Origin: Sneathiella sp. | GTDB taxonomy: Bacteria; Pseudomonadota; Alphaproteobacteria; Sneathiellales; Sneathiellaceae | Assembly: GCA_002732675.1 (NCBI GenBank) | Contig: NVRR01000219.1 | Span: 1-5,586, forward strand | Direction of reading: 5' to 3' | Length of the DNA: 5,586 bases | Shown: positions 1-5,586 of the stretch, piece by piece | How the letters are laid out: each line of letters begins with the position of its first letter | Position numbering within the stretch: position 1 is the stretch's first letter | Position numbers and translations under genes: made by a program | The notes under the pieces: generated by a model | Seen by the model: only the letters and a program-made list of their open reading frames with translations | Databases searched by the model: none | What the model was told of the DNA's origin: nothing

Positions 1-1
1 C

Positions 2-67
2 CGCATTTTCTTTAGGCGCAATGACCCAGTATTTACGCCGATGTGGTTTGAGAATGTTTTTTTTAAA
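2..67 (-). mobile_element. IS630-family transposase fragment (partial, runs off window)
   Basis: Read on the minus strand in the frame beginning TTT at 67-65, this stretch encodes FKKNILKPHRRKYWVIAPKE followed by NA. The pattern LKKN-x-LKPH-x-x-K-x-W-V-I-x-P-x-x-x-A is familiar from the middle of IS630-family (DDE) transposases, just before the segment that leads to the first catalytic aspartate. Only 22 residues are visible, and no inverted repeat or TA target duplication can be seen, so element identity and length are unknown. It lies on the same strand as the broken aldolase gene but in a different frame. Because it enters mid-gene rather than at an element end, it looks like a rearranged or deleted remnant, not a simple insertion. 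Recognition is from memory of the family. Confidence 0.55.
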
Positions 68-81
68 CCCGGCCAATTGTT

Positions 82-723
82 GACCGTTTCCCGCGGGAAG
101 GCGACAACCAGACCGGCAACCCAGCCAACGGCCCCGACACAAAGCGCTTCATAGCCGAGGTTATCCACACCGGTCAGGACATTATAGCGATCGCCGACAG
201 CATTGAAAATTTCTGTCGTCCGACGGATATCATCGGAACTTTCCTTGATCGCCACAAAATGCGGATCATCAGCAAGCTCGATCATCATATCTGGCGTCAC
301 ATCGACGCGATATCCGACACGGTTGGAATAGATCATTACCGGCAAGTCACCCGCGGCGGCAACGGCCTTCAATGTAGCAATGGTTTCATCGCGATCCGTA
401 TGATAGATCGGCGACGGCACAATCATCAGGCCATCAGCGCCTGCGCCTTTTGCCCGGCGCGCAAGTTCGATGGCTTCTCTCTCCCCGGCTTCAGAGATTG
501 TCAGGAGCGCGGGCTTATCGCCCGTCGCCTGCTTGCAAAGTTTAAGAACCTCGAGCCGTTCGTCATGCGACAGCATATTGCCTTCTCCCAGGGTGCCGCA
601 GGCTATTAGGCCATGACAGCCCGCATCCATCTGGTAATTGAAACACCGCTCCATTTCAGCATGGTCGAGACTGAAGTCCTCTTTAAATTTCGTCGTAACC
701 GCCGGAATGACACCTGTCCACAT
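82..723 (-). pseudogene. DapA/N-acetylneuraminate lyase family aldolase/deaminase, 3'-truncated
   Basis: The reading frame starts at ATG 723 with a good AAAGGAG ribosome site. It encodes about 214 residues of a class I (Schiff-base) TIM-barrel enzyme. Visible family marks are MWTGVIPAVTT at the start, GTLGEG at residues 43-48 (the pyruvate carboxylate loop, usually GTTGE), Tyr132 in MIYSN, the Schiff-base Lys160 in VAIKESS, and GAVGWVAGLV near 198-206. Members are usually about 290-310 residues long, but similarity ends after FPRETV (209-214); the frame then stays open to the window edge with unrelated residues, while a transposase-like stretch lies in another frame. The C-terminal helices are therefore missing and the gene is probably dead. 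The opening residues and the divergent GntR gene recall pyrroline-4-hydroxy-2-carboxylate deaminases of hydroxyproline catabolism, but 2-keto-sugar-acid aldolases or dehydratases are also possible. The family is secure; the substrate is a guess. Confidence 0.8.
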
Positions 724-731
724 GAGTTTGG

Positions 732-738
732 CTCCTTT
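732..738 (-). promoter_or_regulatory. Ribosome binding site of the DapA-like gene
   Basis: On the minus strand AAAGGAG lies 8 nt before ATG 723. It supports that start, which also matches the usual N-terminus of the family (MWTGVIPAV). Confidence 0.7.
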
Positions 739-773
739 GCCGCATGAGTTTTAAAATAGCCGAATCTGCCTTG

Positions 774-801
774 AGTATAGGATTAATTATATTGGATCCA
801 A
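774..801 (-). promoter_or_regulatory. Candidate sigma70 promoter for the DapA-like gene
   Basis: On the minus strand TTGGAT (801-796) and TATACT (779-774) are separated by 16 bp, giving a predicted transcript start near 767 and a leader of about 44 nt before ATG 723. The -35 hexamer lies inside the perfect palindrome at 791-802, so a protein bound there would block this promoter. The call rests on hexamer match and spacing only. Confidence 0.5.
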
Positions 802-802
802 T
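791..802. promoter_or_regulatory. Perfect 12-bp palindrome, candidate GntR operator
   Basis: ATTGGATCCAAT is its own reverse complement. It sits between a GntR/FCD regulator and a divergent catabolic gene, overlapping the -35 of the leftward promoter and directly abutting the -35 of the rightward promoter. FCD-type GntR proteins bind short palindromes of about this size as dimers and commonly repress both themselves and the divergent enzyme gene. That the regulator at 903-1574 binds here is inferred from position and symmetry. Confidence 0.5.
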
Positions 803-830
803 TTGCAATATAAAAAAATGCCTGTATGAT
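803..830 (+). promoter_or_regulatory. Candidate sigma70 promoter for the GntR gene
   Basis: TTGCAA (803-808) and TATGAT (825-830) are separated by 16 bp; the -10 differs from consensus at one base. The predicted start is near 837, giving a leader of about 66 nt before the TTG start at 903. If correct, the long in-frame extension back to ATG 744 could not be translated from this promoter. A second TTGCAA at 834-839 lies 31 bp downstream of the first. Confidence 0.5.
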
Positions 831-851
831 GAATTGCAACAGATTACGTTG

Positions 852-869
852 ATTGTGGCGGGCCACAAT
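852..869. promoter_or_regulatory. 8-2-8 inverted repeat in the GntR leader, candidate second operator or hairpin
   Basis: ATTGTGGC (852-859) and GCCACAAT (862-869) are exact reverse complements separated by GG. The dyad lies downstream of the predicted GntR transcript start and upstream of its ribosome site. Its ends (ATTG...CAAT) match the ends of the 791-802 palindrome, and the two centres are 64 bp apart, about six DNA turns. It could be an autoregulatory operator, a site for another regulator, or an RNA hairpin in the leader. The sequence alone does not decide. Confidence 0.45.
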
Positions 870-890
870 AAGTGCCGAGTACAGACAGAT

Positions 891-895
891 AAGGA
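891..895 (+). promoter_or_regulatory. Ribosome binding site that fixes the GntR start at TTG 903
   Basis: AAGGA lies 7 nt before TTG 903. Neither ATG 744 nor ATG 933 has a comparable site, so the TTG is preferred although it is a rare initiator. Confidence 0.6.
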
Positions 896-902
896 AAATT
901 CG

Positions 903-1574
903 TTGAAACTGAAAGTGGTCAATATCGCCAAAATGGCCTCAGCGTCGGATATCGTCTTCGACGCCCTACGGCAAGCAATCATAAAAGGCGAACTCGCCGA
1001 TGGCGAACCGCTGCGGCAGGATGAAATCGCCAGCCTTTTCAACACAAGCCGTATCCCAGTTCGCGAAGCGCTCTCCCGCCTTGAACAACAGGGGTTGGTG
1101 AGGACGGAACGCTATAAAGGTGCCTTCGTTGCCGGCATCTCAACGGATGAGGTCGCAGAAATATTTAACTTCCGAAGTCTGGTGGAGAGCACGGTTATCG
1201 CCGCCGCAGTGATGAAGATAAAGCCAGGCACGCTTGCAGAAGCGCGCGACTATTACGAAATTTTCTCTAAGACTCAGGATCCCATGGAATGGGGAGAACT
1301 CAATCGCAAGTTCCATTACACGCTCTACAAAGATAGCGAGCTCCCCTTTCATCTTTCCATTATCAATAACACGCTTGACCGCGTTGATCGCTACCTGCGG
1401 GCGCAACTGACAATGACCGACGGCGTCCCCAAGGCCAACAAAGAACATCTTGGCATTCTGCAGGCCTGCGAAGATGGGAGCGCAGAACGAGCGGCAGATC
1501 TGACGCAGGAGCATATTCTCGGCGCTAAAGATGTTCTGATCGAATTTCTCGAAAAACACAGGCGACCGGCATAG
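903..1574 (+). CDS. GntR-family transcriptional regulator, FadR/FCD subfamily
   Basis: From TTG 903 this is 223 residues, the usual length of the subfamily. Residues ~14-76 form the GntR winged helix: a first helix with DALRQAIIKGEL, then LRQDEIASLFNTSRIPVREALSRLEQQGLV as helix-turn-helix, then the RYKGAFVAG wing. Residues ~82-215 form the all-helical FCD ligand domain, with the R-S-L-V-E start (91-95), NRKFH (His138), EH (His182) and EHI (His204); these histidines match the metal-binding set of FCD proteins, with Asn134 where many members have Asp. Such proteins are cytoplasmic dimers, usually repressors relieved by a carboxylate metabolite. It is transcribed away from the DapA-like gene and probably controls that gene and itself through the palindromes upstream. 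As the enzyme gene appears broken, the regulator may now be an orphan or control genes outside the window. An in-frame ATG at 744 would add 53 residues with no recognisable domain, encoded across the predicted promoters, so I reject it. The family is certain; the ligand is unknown. Confidence 0.9.
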   Translation: MKLKVVNIAKMASASDIVFDALRQAIIKGELADGEPLRQDEIASLFNTSRIPVREALSRLEQQGLVRTERYKGAFVAGISTDEVAEIFNFRSLVESTVIAAAVMKIKPGTLAEARDYYEIFSKTQDPMEWGELNRKFHYTLYKDSELPFHLSIINNTLDRVDRYLRAQLTMTDGVPKANKEHLGILQACEDGSAERAADLTQEHILGAKDVLIEFLEKHRRPA

Positions 1575-1581
1575 ATAAAGA

Positions 1582-1602
1582 CGAACGTTTTTTTTACGTT
1601 CG
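1582..1602. terminator. Hairpin between convergent genes, weak candidate terminator
   Basis: CGAACGT (1582-1588) and ACGTTCG (1596-1602) form a perfect 7-bp stem around a loop of seven T. It begins 7 nt after the GntR stop codon and contains the TAA stop (1596-1594) of the convergent oxygenase gene, so it could fold in both transcripts. The T run is in the loop, not after the stem, so it is not a textbook intrinsic terminator. Confidence 0.4.
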
Positions 1603-2253
1603 GATTGGATTTTCCGGAAAGGCCAGTTCATGGCGTGCCCGCCATTCATCTGTGACGTAATTGATGATGAGGCCCTTGCGAATACCATTTATCCGGCGTT
1701 TTTCGAAGCCATGCAAGGTGTTTAACGACGGCACAAAAATGATTGCCCGATTACTTTTGTATGGCGCGTTTTCGTAAAGAGTATCCTTATCACCGTAGAT
1801 GGACGTGCCCCATGTATGAGCCTCCTCGTCCTTCGACAGGCCCAGAAGCATGGTGAATTTTTTCACGCCAAGATCCGTATGCGGCTCAAGCCAAAAGCCG
1901 TCACTGTCTTGTGAAAATTCAATACGCAGATAAGTACCTGCAAGGTCTATGTCGAACTTATGCTCAAGTGCAGCAATGATTTCGCGGTCCTGAAACAGCT
2001 CAGAAACTGCATTGCAAACGGGTACATTCTCCCGCCGTTCCACGTCAAAATACCCGCGCTTATCGTTATTTTCTTCTCGGCGGCCCAGAGTGTATTCCAT
2101 TTGCGTCAGCTGCGTCTTCAAATCAAGCAACTCGTCCACAACCTCCGGCAGCAGCACATTATCGATCTGCCAGAGTGAATACGGATCTTCGGTTTTTGTA
2201 CTGTTGCCAAGGCTTGTCGTAAATACCGACTTAAAATCCACAACGGAATACAT
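1594..2253 (-). CDS. 2-oxoglutarate/Fe(II)-dependent oxygenase-like protein
   Basis: From ATG 2253 this is 219 residues; an in-frame TTG at 2265 would add four. ATG 2253 is chosen because GGAAG (2263-2259) precedes it by 5 nt. The C-terminal half shows a jelly-roll dioxygenase pattern: the iron-binding HxD in FWLEPHTDLGVKKFTMLLGLS (His125, Asp127 from this start), the distal iron ligand in NTLHGFEKR (His181), and GIRKGLIINYV, where Arg192 would bind the 2-oxoglutarate carboxylate. The N-terminal half is charged and has no recognisable domain. There is no signal peptide or membrane segment, so it is probably cytoplasmic. The class couples oxidative decarboxylation of 2-oxoglutarate to oxidation of a substrate, often hydroxylation; the substrate here cannot be read from sequence. 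Similar proteins occur near polysaccharide genes, but nothing here supports that role. It follows cckA on the same strand after 106 bp, and its end faces the GntR gene 19 nt away. Fold and metal site are well supported; function is unknown. Confidence 0.8.
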   Translation of the reverse strand: MYSVVDFKSVFTTSLGNSTKTEDPYSLWQIDNVLLPEVVDELLDLKTQLTQMEYTLGRREENNDKRGYFDVERRENVPVCNAVSELFQDREIIAALEHKFDIDLAGTYLRIEFSQDSDGFWLEPHTDLGVKKFTMLLGLSKDEEAHTWGTSIYGDKDTLYENAPYKSNRAIIFVPSLNTLHGFEKRRINGIRKGLIINYVTDEWRARHELAFPENPIRT

Positions 2254-2258
2254 CACAG

Positions 2259-2263
2259 CTTCC
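2259..2263 (-). promoter_or_regulatory. Ribosome binding site of the oxygenase gene
   Basis: GGAAG on the minus strand lies 5 nt before ATG 2253. It overlaps the alternative TTG at 2265-2263, so the ATG is the better start. Confidence 0.5.
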
Positions 2264-2278
2264 AATCCACATATCAGG

Positions 2279-2295
2279 ACGACAAAAGAAGTCGT
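2279..2295. repeat. Short inverted repeat upstream of the oxygenase gene
   Basis: ACGAC (2279-2283) and GTCGT (2291-2295) flank a 7-nt A-rich spacer. It falls in the predicted leader of the oxygenase gene, so it could be a small operator or leader hairpin. It is short enough to be chance. Confidence 0.25.
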
Positions 2296-2308
2296 TTCAT
2301 TGCATCAC

Positions 2309-2337
2309 TATGTAACAGAACCACCACGGACAGGCAA
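2309..2337 (-). promoter_or_regulatory. Possible weak promoter for the oxygenase gene
   Basis: On the minus strand TTGCCT (2337-2332) and TACATA (2314-2309) are 17 bp apart, in the 106-bp gap after cckA. Transcription would start near 2302, about 49 nt before ATG 2253. The hexamers are mediocre matches, and read-through from cckA is equally possible because no clear terminator follows cckA. Confidence 0.3.
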
Positions 2338-2359
2338 CAGAGGGCAACATGGTTTTACC

Positions 2360-4852
2360 CTAGCGGGACAAAACTTCCTTGACCTTGCCCGCGATTTCTT
2401 TCAGGGAAAATGGCTTCGGCAGGAAATCAATTTTGCTGACGTCGAAATCTAGGTCTTTACGAAAGGCATCTTCGGCATAACCGGAAATGAAAATCACTTT
2501 CATGTCAGGCGTTTCGGCGAAGATATTCTTGACCAAGGTCGGCCCATCCATGACCGGCATCACCACATCCGTGATGACAAGATCAATAATGCCCTCATGG
2601 GCGGCAACAACTTCCAAAGCGGTCTCCCCGCAATTGGCCTGAAGAACCGTGTAGCCCTTGTTTTGCAAGGCGCGAGATGCAAATAAACGCACCGGATCTT
2701 CATCCTCCACCAACAGGATCGTCCCTTTACCTGTCAAGTCACGATGCACCGGTGCGGATAAGGCCTCACTCCTGTCGCTGGCCACAACTACATCGGCATA
2801 TCGTGGCAGGAAGATATTGAAAGTCGTCCCGGCCCCTTCATTATTTTCTGTAAAAATAAATCCGCCCGTCTGCTTGATAATCCCGTAAACCGTACTGAGA
2901 CCAAGTCCGGTCCCCTCACCCACTTTTTTAGTCGTAAAGAACGGATCAAAAATCTTGGCAACCACCTCGTCAGGGATACCTGTTCCGGTATCCGAGACTT
3001 TCACAAGAATATAGTCTCCCGCCGGGATAAGCTCGTGATATTCGTGGCCGCGCCTGGTGATGGTCAAATTCTCGGTTTCGAAGGTCAGGATGCCATCGCC
3101 GGACATGGCGTCGCGGGCATTGACGGCGAGATTGATGATCACCTGCTCGAACTGGCCGCGGTCTACTTTAACCAGCCATAAATCCCGCGCATGAGTAATT
3201 TTCAGCTGAATGGCCTCGCCAATGAGACGACGCAGCAAATTTGATAGTTCCGCCAGCACATCCGTCAAATCTGTCACTTCCGGCCGCAATGTCTGTTGCC
3301 GTGAAAATGCCAGCAATTGCCGCACCAGCCCCGCTGCCCGATTGGAGTTTTGCTTGATTTGGGTAATATCAGAATAGGATGGATCGCCGACCTGATGACG
3401 AAGCAGTAACAGATCGCAAAATCCGATCATGGCGGTCAGCAGATTGTTAAAGTCATGGGCAATCCCGCCCGCCAGCTGTCCGACCGCCTGCATTTTCTGG
3501 CTTTGCGCGAATTGGACCTCAAGGTTTCTCTGGATGGACGTATCGACCACATGTACCAATATCCGGCTCGAGCTCTCACCCGTTCCGGCGATGGCACTAA
3601 TATAGAAATTAGCGGCCCGCTCCGTATCGCCCTTCAGTTTGACTTCCAGCGGCGTTGACGTCAGGTCGCTAACCAACGCCTCTGCAAGTTTAGAGTTGAG
3701 CATATCTCGCTCTACCGGTTGGACCAATTCCGTTACATGGGCCCCAACGGCGCTATTGATGACAGTTTCAGTCATGGCGCGAAAGGCCGGATTTCCTTCC
3801 ATCACGATGCCCTCGGCGTTCAAGATCACAATGCCAATGGGGGCCGCTTCAAAAAAGCGCCTGAAATGCAGCTCGGCGCTGGCAACCCGCTCACGCCATT
3901 CCTGTTCTTGTAGCAACTCCCGGACCACAGAGCGGGACCCCACGGCATTTCCGGCATCGTCGCGGACAATGGTTTGCGTGATATGAACCGGGAGCACTGT
4001 GCCGTCGCGGCGCCGTAAATCGAGCTCGCCTTCGAACAAATGCCCGACTTCCGAAAGATCCTCGATAAAGTCGAGCTGGCCGTCATTAGGTTTAATGATA
4101 AACTCGGAAAAGGGCCGATTACCTTTTGATAGTTCGTCCTGATGATAGCCCAGCCAATCCGCAAAAATACGATTAGCAAACTGAATTTTCCCGGTCCCGT
4201 CGAGAGAGTAAAAGCCAACGGGTGCATTGTTAAAATACTCAGAAAGTTTCTCCCGCTCGATCCGGCCGTCTTCTTCGAGGGCATGCTGCCGCGTGGTCTC
4301 CGTCACATACCAAATGATACTATCAGGCAGCGCCTCAACCGAATGGGCCAAAATGGACAGCCACTGACCGTTTGTTGTTTGCAGGTCAATGCGCGATCCA
4401 GACGCCCCTTCATAAACAGCCGTTTTAAATAGAGATGAGAGACGACGAGCGGCGTCCGGGTCTTCGGACAACAGCTCCTCAAGGGTCTTATGGGGTCCGC
4501 GGAGCGACAACCCGAGCAGTTTCCGATATGCCGCATTGGACGAGACATAAGTCCCGTCTTTTGTGGTAATCAACCTCCCTTCCGGGCTGTTTGAAATGAC
4601 TTCCGACAGAAGGTCAAGGTTGCCCCTAGCCGCACGGCGGAGACCGTGAAAAATCAGATACCAAAGCCCCAAACCCATAGCCGCAACCACCATCACACTC
4701 AGAATGACGATGTTGAAAGGCCCCAATTCCCGACCGAGAAGAGCGGAAATAACGATAAGAACGGCGACCAGAAAAAAGGCGGCCGCTAACTGCCGGGCAT
4801 CAACGCCCATGAAAAATTTCCGGTTATGAGGTCTTTTTGGCGATTTCTGCAC
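2360..4852 (-). CDS. cckA: Cell-cycle hybrid sensor histidine kinase CckA
   Basis: The protein has 830 residues from a GTG start. Two hydrophobic segments (about 20-40 and 46-68) anchor it in the inner membrane. Three PAS-like segments follow, at about 78-187, 201-315 and 325-440. The HisKA domain carries the phosphoacceptor His466 in [17 protein letters not shown]. The HATPase domain has the N box [10 protein letters not shown] (Asn578), G1 box DTGTGI (621-626), F box FDPFFTTK (635-642) and G2 box GEGTGLGL (645-652). A C-terminal receiver has acidic Glu716/Asp717, phosphoacceptor Asp762 in [10 protein letters not shown], Ser790 in FISGY and Lys813 in LPKPF. This domain order and the [21 protein letters not shown] signature are typical of CckA, which passes phosphate from its own receiver through ChpT to CtrA and CpdR, or acts as a phosphatase. 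The Caulobacter protein, as I recall, is shorter (about 690 residues) with two PAS domains, so this one appears to have an extra sensory segment. All catalytic residues are present. The start lies 12 nt after the flhB stop, indicating co-transcription. ChpT, CtrA and DivL are not in the window. Confidence 0.93.
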   Translation of the reverse strand: MQKSPKRPHNRKFFMGVDARQLAAAFFLVAVLIVISALLGRELGPFNIVILSVMVVAAMGLGLWYLIFHGLRRAARGNLDLLSEVISNSPEGRLITTKDGTYVSSNAAYRKLLGLSLRGPHKTLEELLSEDPDAARRLSSLFKTAVYEGASGSRIDLQTTNGQWLSILAHSVEALPDSIIWYVTETTRQHALEEDGRIEREKLSEYFNNAPVGFYSLDGTGKIQFANRIFADWLGYHQDELSKGNRPFSEFIIKPNDGQLDFIEDLSEVGHLFEGELDLRRRDGTVLPVHITQTIVRDDAGNAVGSRSVVRELLQEQEWRERVASAELHFRRFFEAAPIGIVILNAEGIVMEGNPAFRAMTETVINSAVGAHVTELVQPVERDMLNSKLAEALVSDLTSTPLEVKLKGDTERAANFYISAIAGTGESSSRILVHVVDTSIQRNLEVQFAQSQKMQAVGQLAGGIAHDFNNLLTAMIGFCDLLLLRHQVGDPSYSDITQIKQNSNRAAGLVRQLLAFSRQQTLRPEVTDLTDVLAELSNLLRRLIGEAIQLKITHARDLWLVKVDRGQFEQVIINLAVNARDAMSGDGILTFETENLTITRRGHEYHELIPAGDYILVKVSDTGTGIPDEVVAKIFDPFFTTKKVGEGTGLGLSTVYGIIKQTGGFIFTENNEGAGTTFNIFLPRYADVVVASDRSEALSAPVHRDLTGKGTILLVEDEDPVRLFASRALQNKGYTVLQANCGETALEVVAAHEGIIDLVITDVVMPVMDGPTLVKNIFAETPDMKVIFISGYAEDAFRKDLDFDVSKIDFLPKPFSLKEIAGKVKEVLSR

Positions 4853-4857
4853 GTGTT

Positions 4858-4862
4858 CTTCC
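4858..4862 (-). promoter_or_regulatory. Ribosome binding site for the GTG start of cckA
   Basis: GGAAG on the minus strand lies 5 nt before GTG 4852, in the short gap after the flhB stop. It favours this GTG over the in-frame ATG at 4810, which would remove 14 positively charged residues before the first membrane segment. Confidence 0.6.
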
Positions 4863-4864
4863 GT

Positions 4865-5586
4865 CTAGTTCTTTAATTTCTTTTTGTTGAGTCGCAGCAC
4901 AAAGCCAATAATCTCGGCAACGGCTTTAAAATGCTCGTAGGGTATTTCCTCATTCAGATCGCAGGCTTTGTGTAACGCCCTGGCGAGGGGGGGATTCTCG
5001 ACAATCGGAATGTTGCTTTCTTCGGCAATTTCACGGATCTTGAAGGCAATATTATCAAGGCCTTTGGCAACAACAACCGGCGCCCGCTCGTCATCAGGAC
5101 TGTATTTGAGCGCGACCGCAAAATGGGTCGGGTTGGTGATGACGACATCGGCTGTCGGCACAGACTGCATCATCCGCTGACGGGACCGCTCCATCCGAAT
5201 AGCCCGGAGGCGGGATTTGATCATCGGATCGCCCTCCGTCTGCTTGTTCTCGTCCTTAATCTCCTGCTTGGTCATCCGGAGTTCTTTATAATGGTTATAG
5301 CGCTGATACATGAAATCAAGGCCCGCCACCACGCTCATAACCGCCACGACACCGGCGAGCAGCAACAGGGCCTGATCCTGCATAAGTTCAAGAACCTGCG
5401 GCACACTGAAAGAGACGATGATCGGCAGCTGCTGCATCGTTGGCAGCACGAATAAAGCAGCGACGCTTCCGACCAGAGATATTTTAAGAATTCCTTTGAG
5501 AAATTCCACAAAGGATTTAAGCGAAAAAAGCCTCTTAACGCCCTTTAATAAAGAGATTTTCTCCAGCTTCGGCTTTATCCTCTCTG
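4865..5586 (-). CDS. flhB: Flagellar type III export switch protein FlhB (5' end outside window)
   Basis: The frame is open from the window edge (first full codon 5584-5582) to TAG at 4867-4865, giving 239 residues. It opens with RIKPKLEKISLLKGVKRLFS and continues into VEFLKGILKI, the conserved FlhB loop before the third membrane segment. Two hydrophobic segments follow (near 5490-5410 and 5375-5310), then a charged cytoplasmic linker (KELRMTKQEIKDENKQTEGDP), then the autocleavage motif NPTH (5134-5123) in VVITNPTHFAVALKY, with a normal C-terminal domain ending in a lysine-rich tail. FlhB sits in the inner-membrane export gate and, by cleaving itself between Asn and Pro, switches export from rod/hook to filament substrates. 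Compared with the usual ~350-380 residues, roughly 120 N-terminal residues lie beyond the edge. The GTG at 5509 is an internal valine, not the start. SctU-type virulence homologues share NPTH, but the linker, tail and neighbouring cckA favour the flagellar protein. Confidence 0.94.
   Translation of the reverse strand, partial: ERIKPKLEKISLLKGVKRLFSLKSFVEFLKGILKISLVGSVAALFVLPTMQQLPIIVSFSVPQVLELMQDQALLLLAGVVAVMSVVAGLDFMYQRYNHYKELRMTKQEIKDENKQTEGDPMIKSRLRAIRMERSRQRMMQSVPTADVVITNPTHFAVALKYSPDDERAPVVVAKGLDNIAFKIREIAEESNIPIVENPPLARALHKACDLNEEIPYEHFKAVAEIIGFVLRLNKKKLKN

Noticed and set aside
259..609. 116-residue open frame on the plus strand
   Set aside because: It lies opposite the well-supported DapA-family reading frame and shows no family features.
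744..902. N-terminal extension of the GntR protein from ATG 744 (53 extra residues)
   Set aside because: It has no ribosome site, encodes no known domain, spans the predicted divergent promoters and both dyads, and makes the protein longer than the family norm. TTG 903 has AAGGA 7 nt upstream.
1140..1688. 182-residue open frame on the minus strand across the GntR gene
   Set aside because: It is antisense to a clear GntR/FCD gene and overlaps the end of the oxygenase gene; its composition looks like out-of-frame coding sequence and no domain is visible.
2012..2452. 146-residue plus-strand frame across the oxygenase/cckA gap
   Set aside because: It overlaps the starts and ends of two real genes on the opposite strand and has a low-complexity serine/threonine-rich composition typical of antisense reading.
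3826..4284. 152-residue open frame on the minus strand inside cckA
   Set aside because: It is an alternative frame of the PAS-encoding part of cckA, which has full-length family similarity.
4865..5509. FlhB starting at GTG 5509
   Set aside because: The frame continues upstream with the conserved FlhB sequence RIKPKLEKIS, so the GTG is an internal valine and the gene is cut by the window edge.
5518..5552. TTAA-rich stretch resembling CtrA binding sites
   Set aside because: It lies inside flhB coding sequence, and the TTAA spacings (6 and 14 nt) do not match TTAA-N7-TTAA.
1..5586. A new defence, mobile or biosynthetic system
   Set aside because: All genes but the oxygenase have clear family roles, and nothing groups them into an unfamiliar multi-gene system. 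No CRISPR-like repeats, tandem repeats or RNA genes were seen.

Overview
The window looks like a chromosomal segment of a flagellated alphaproteobacterium. The main reason is a CckA-type hybrid histidine kinase placed directly behind flhB. CckA is the top of the CckA-ChpT-CtrA phosphorelay, which is essentially restricted to Alphaproteobacteria. GC content looks moderate by eye. I cannot name the genus from this sequence.

Layout, left to right. (1) Positions 1-723, minus strand: the N-terminal three quarters of a dihydrodipicolinate synthase/N-acetylneuraminate lyase (DapA) family gene. Family similarity stops abruptly after residue ~214. Within a few bases, in the frame reached by a -1 shift, a short stretch resembling an IS630-family transposase begins and runs off the window, so the aldolase gene appears broken. 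(2) Positions 724-902: a compact divergent promoter region with two back-to-back sigma70-like promoters, a perfect 12-bp palindrome at the -35 elements and a second 8-2-8 dyad in the regulator leader. (3) Positions 903-1574, plus strand: a GntR regulator of the FadR/FCD type, probably starting at TTG. (4) Positions 1594-2253, minus strand: a 2-oxoglutarate/Fe(II) oxygenase-like protein convergent with the regulator; a small hairpin covers its stop codon. (5) Positions 2360-4852, minus strand: cckA, with two membrane segments, three PAS-like segments, HisKA/HATPase and a receiver domain. (6) Positions 4865-5586, minus strand: the 3' two thirds of flhB, whose 5' end lies outside the window.

How the genes fit together. 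flhB and cckA are separated by 12 nt and are almost certainly co-transcribed; this links the flagellar export gate to the kinase upstream of CtrA, which controls flagellar genes in many alphaproteobacteria. The oxygenase follows cckA on the same strand after about 106 bp and may have its own weak promoter. The DapA-like gene and the GntR regulator form a classic divergent catabolic enzyme/regulator pair, possibly from hydroxyproline or sugar-acid catabolism, and the enzyme half appears to be lost. No long stretch without genes is present, and I saw no tRNA, rRNA or CRISPR. I do not see a clearly new multi-gene system. The most informative points are the aldolase/transposase junction and the operator architecture between positions 774 and 869.
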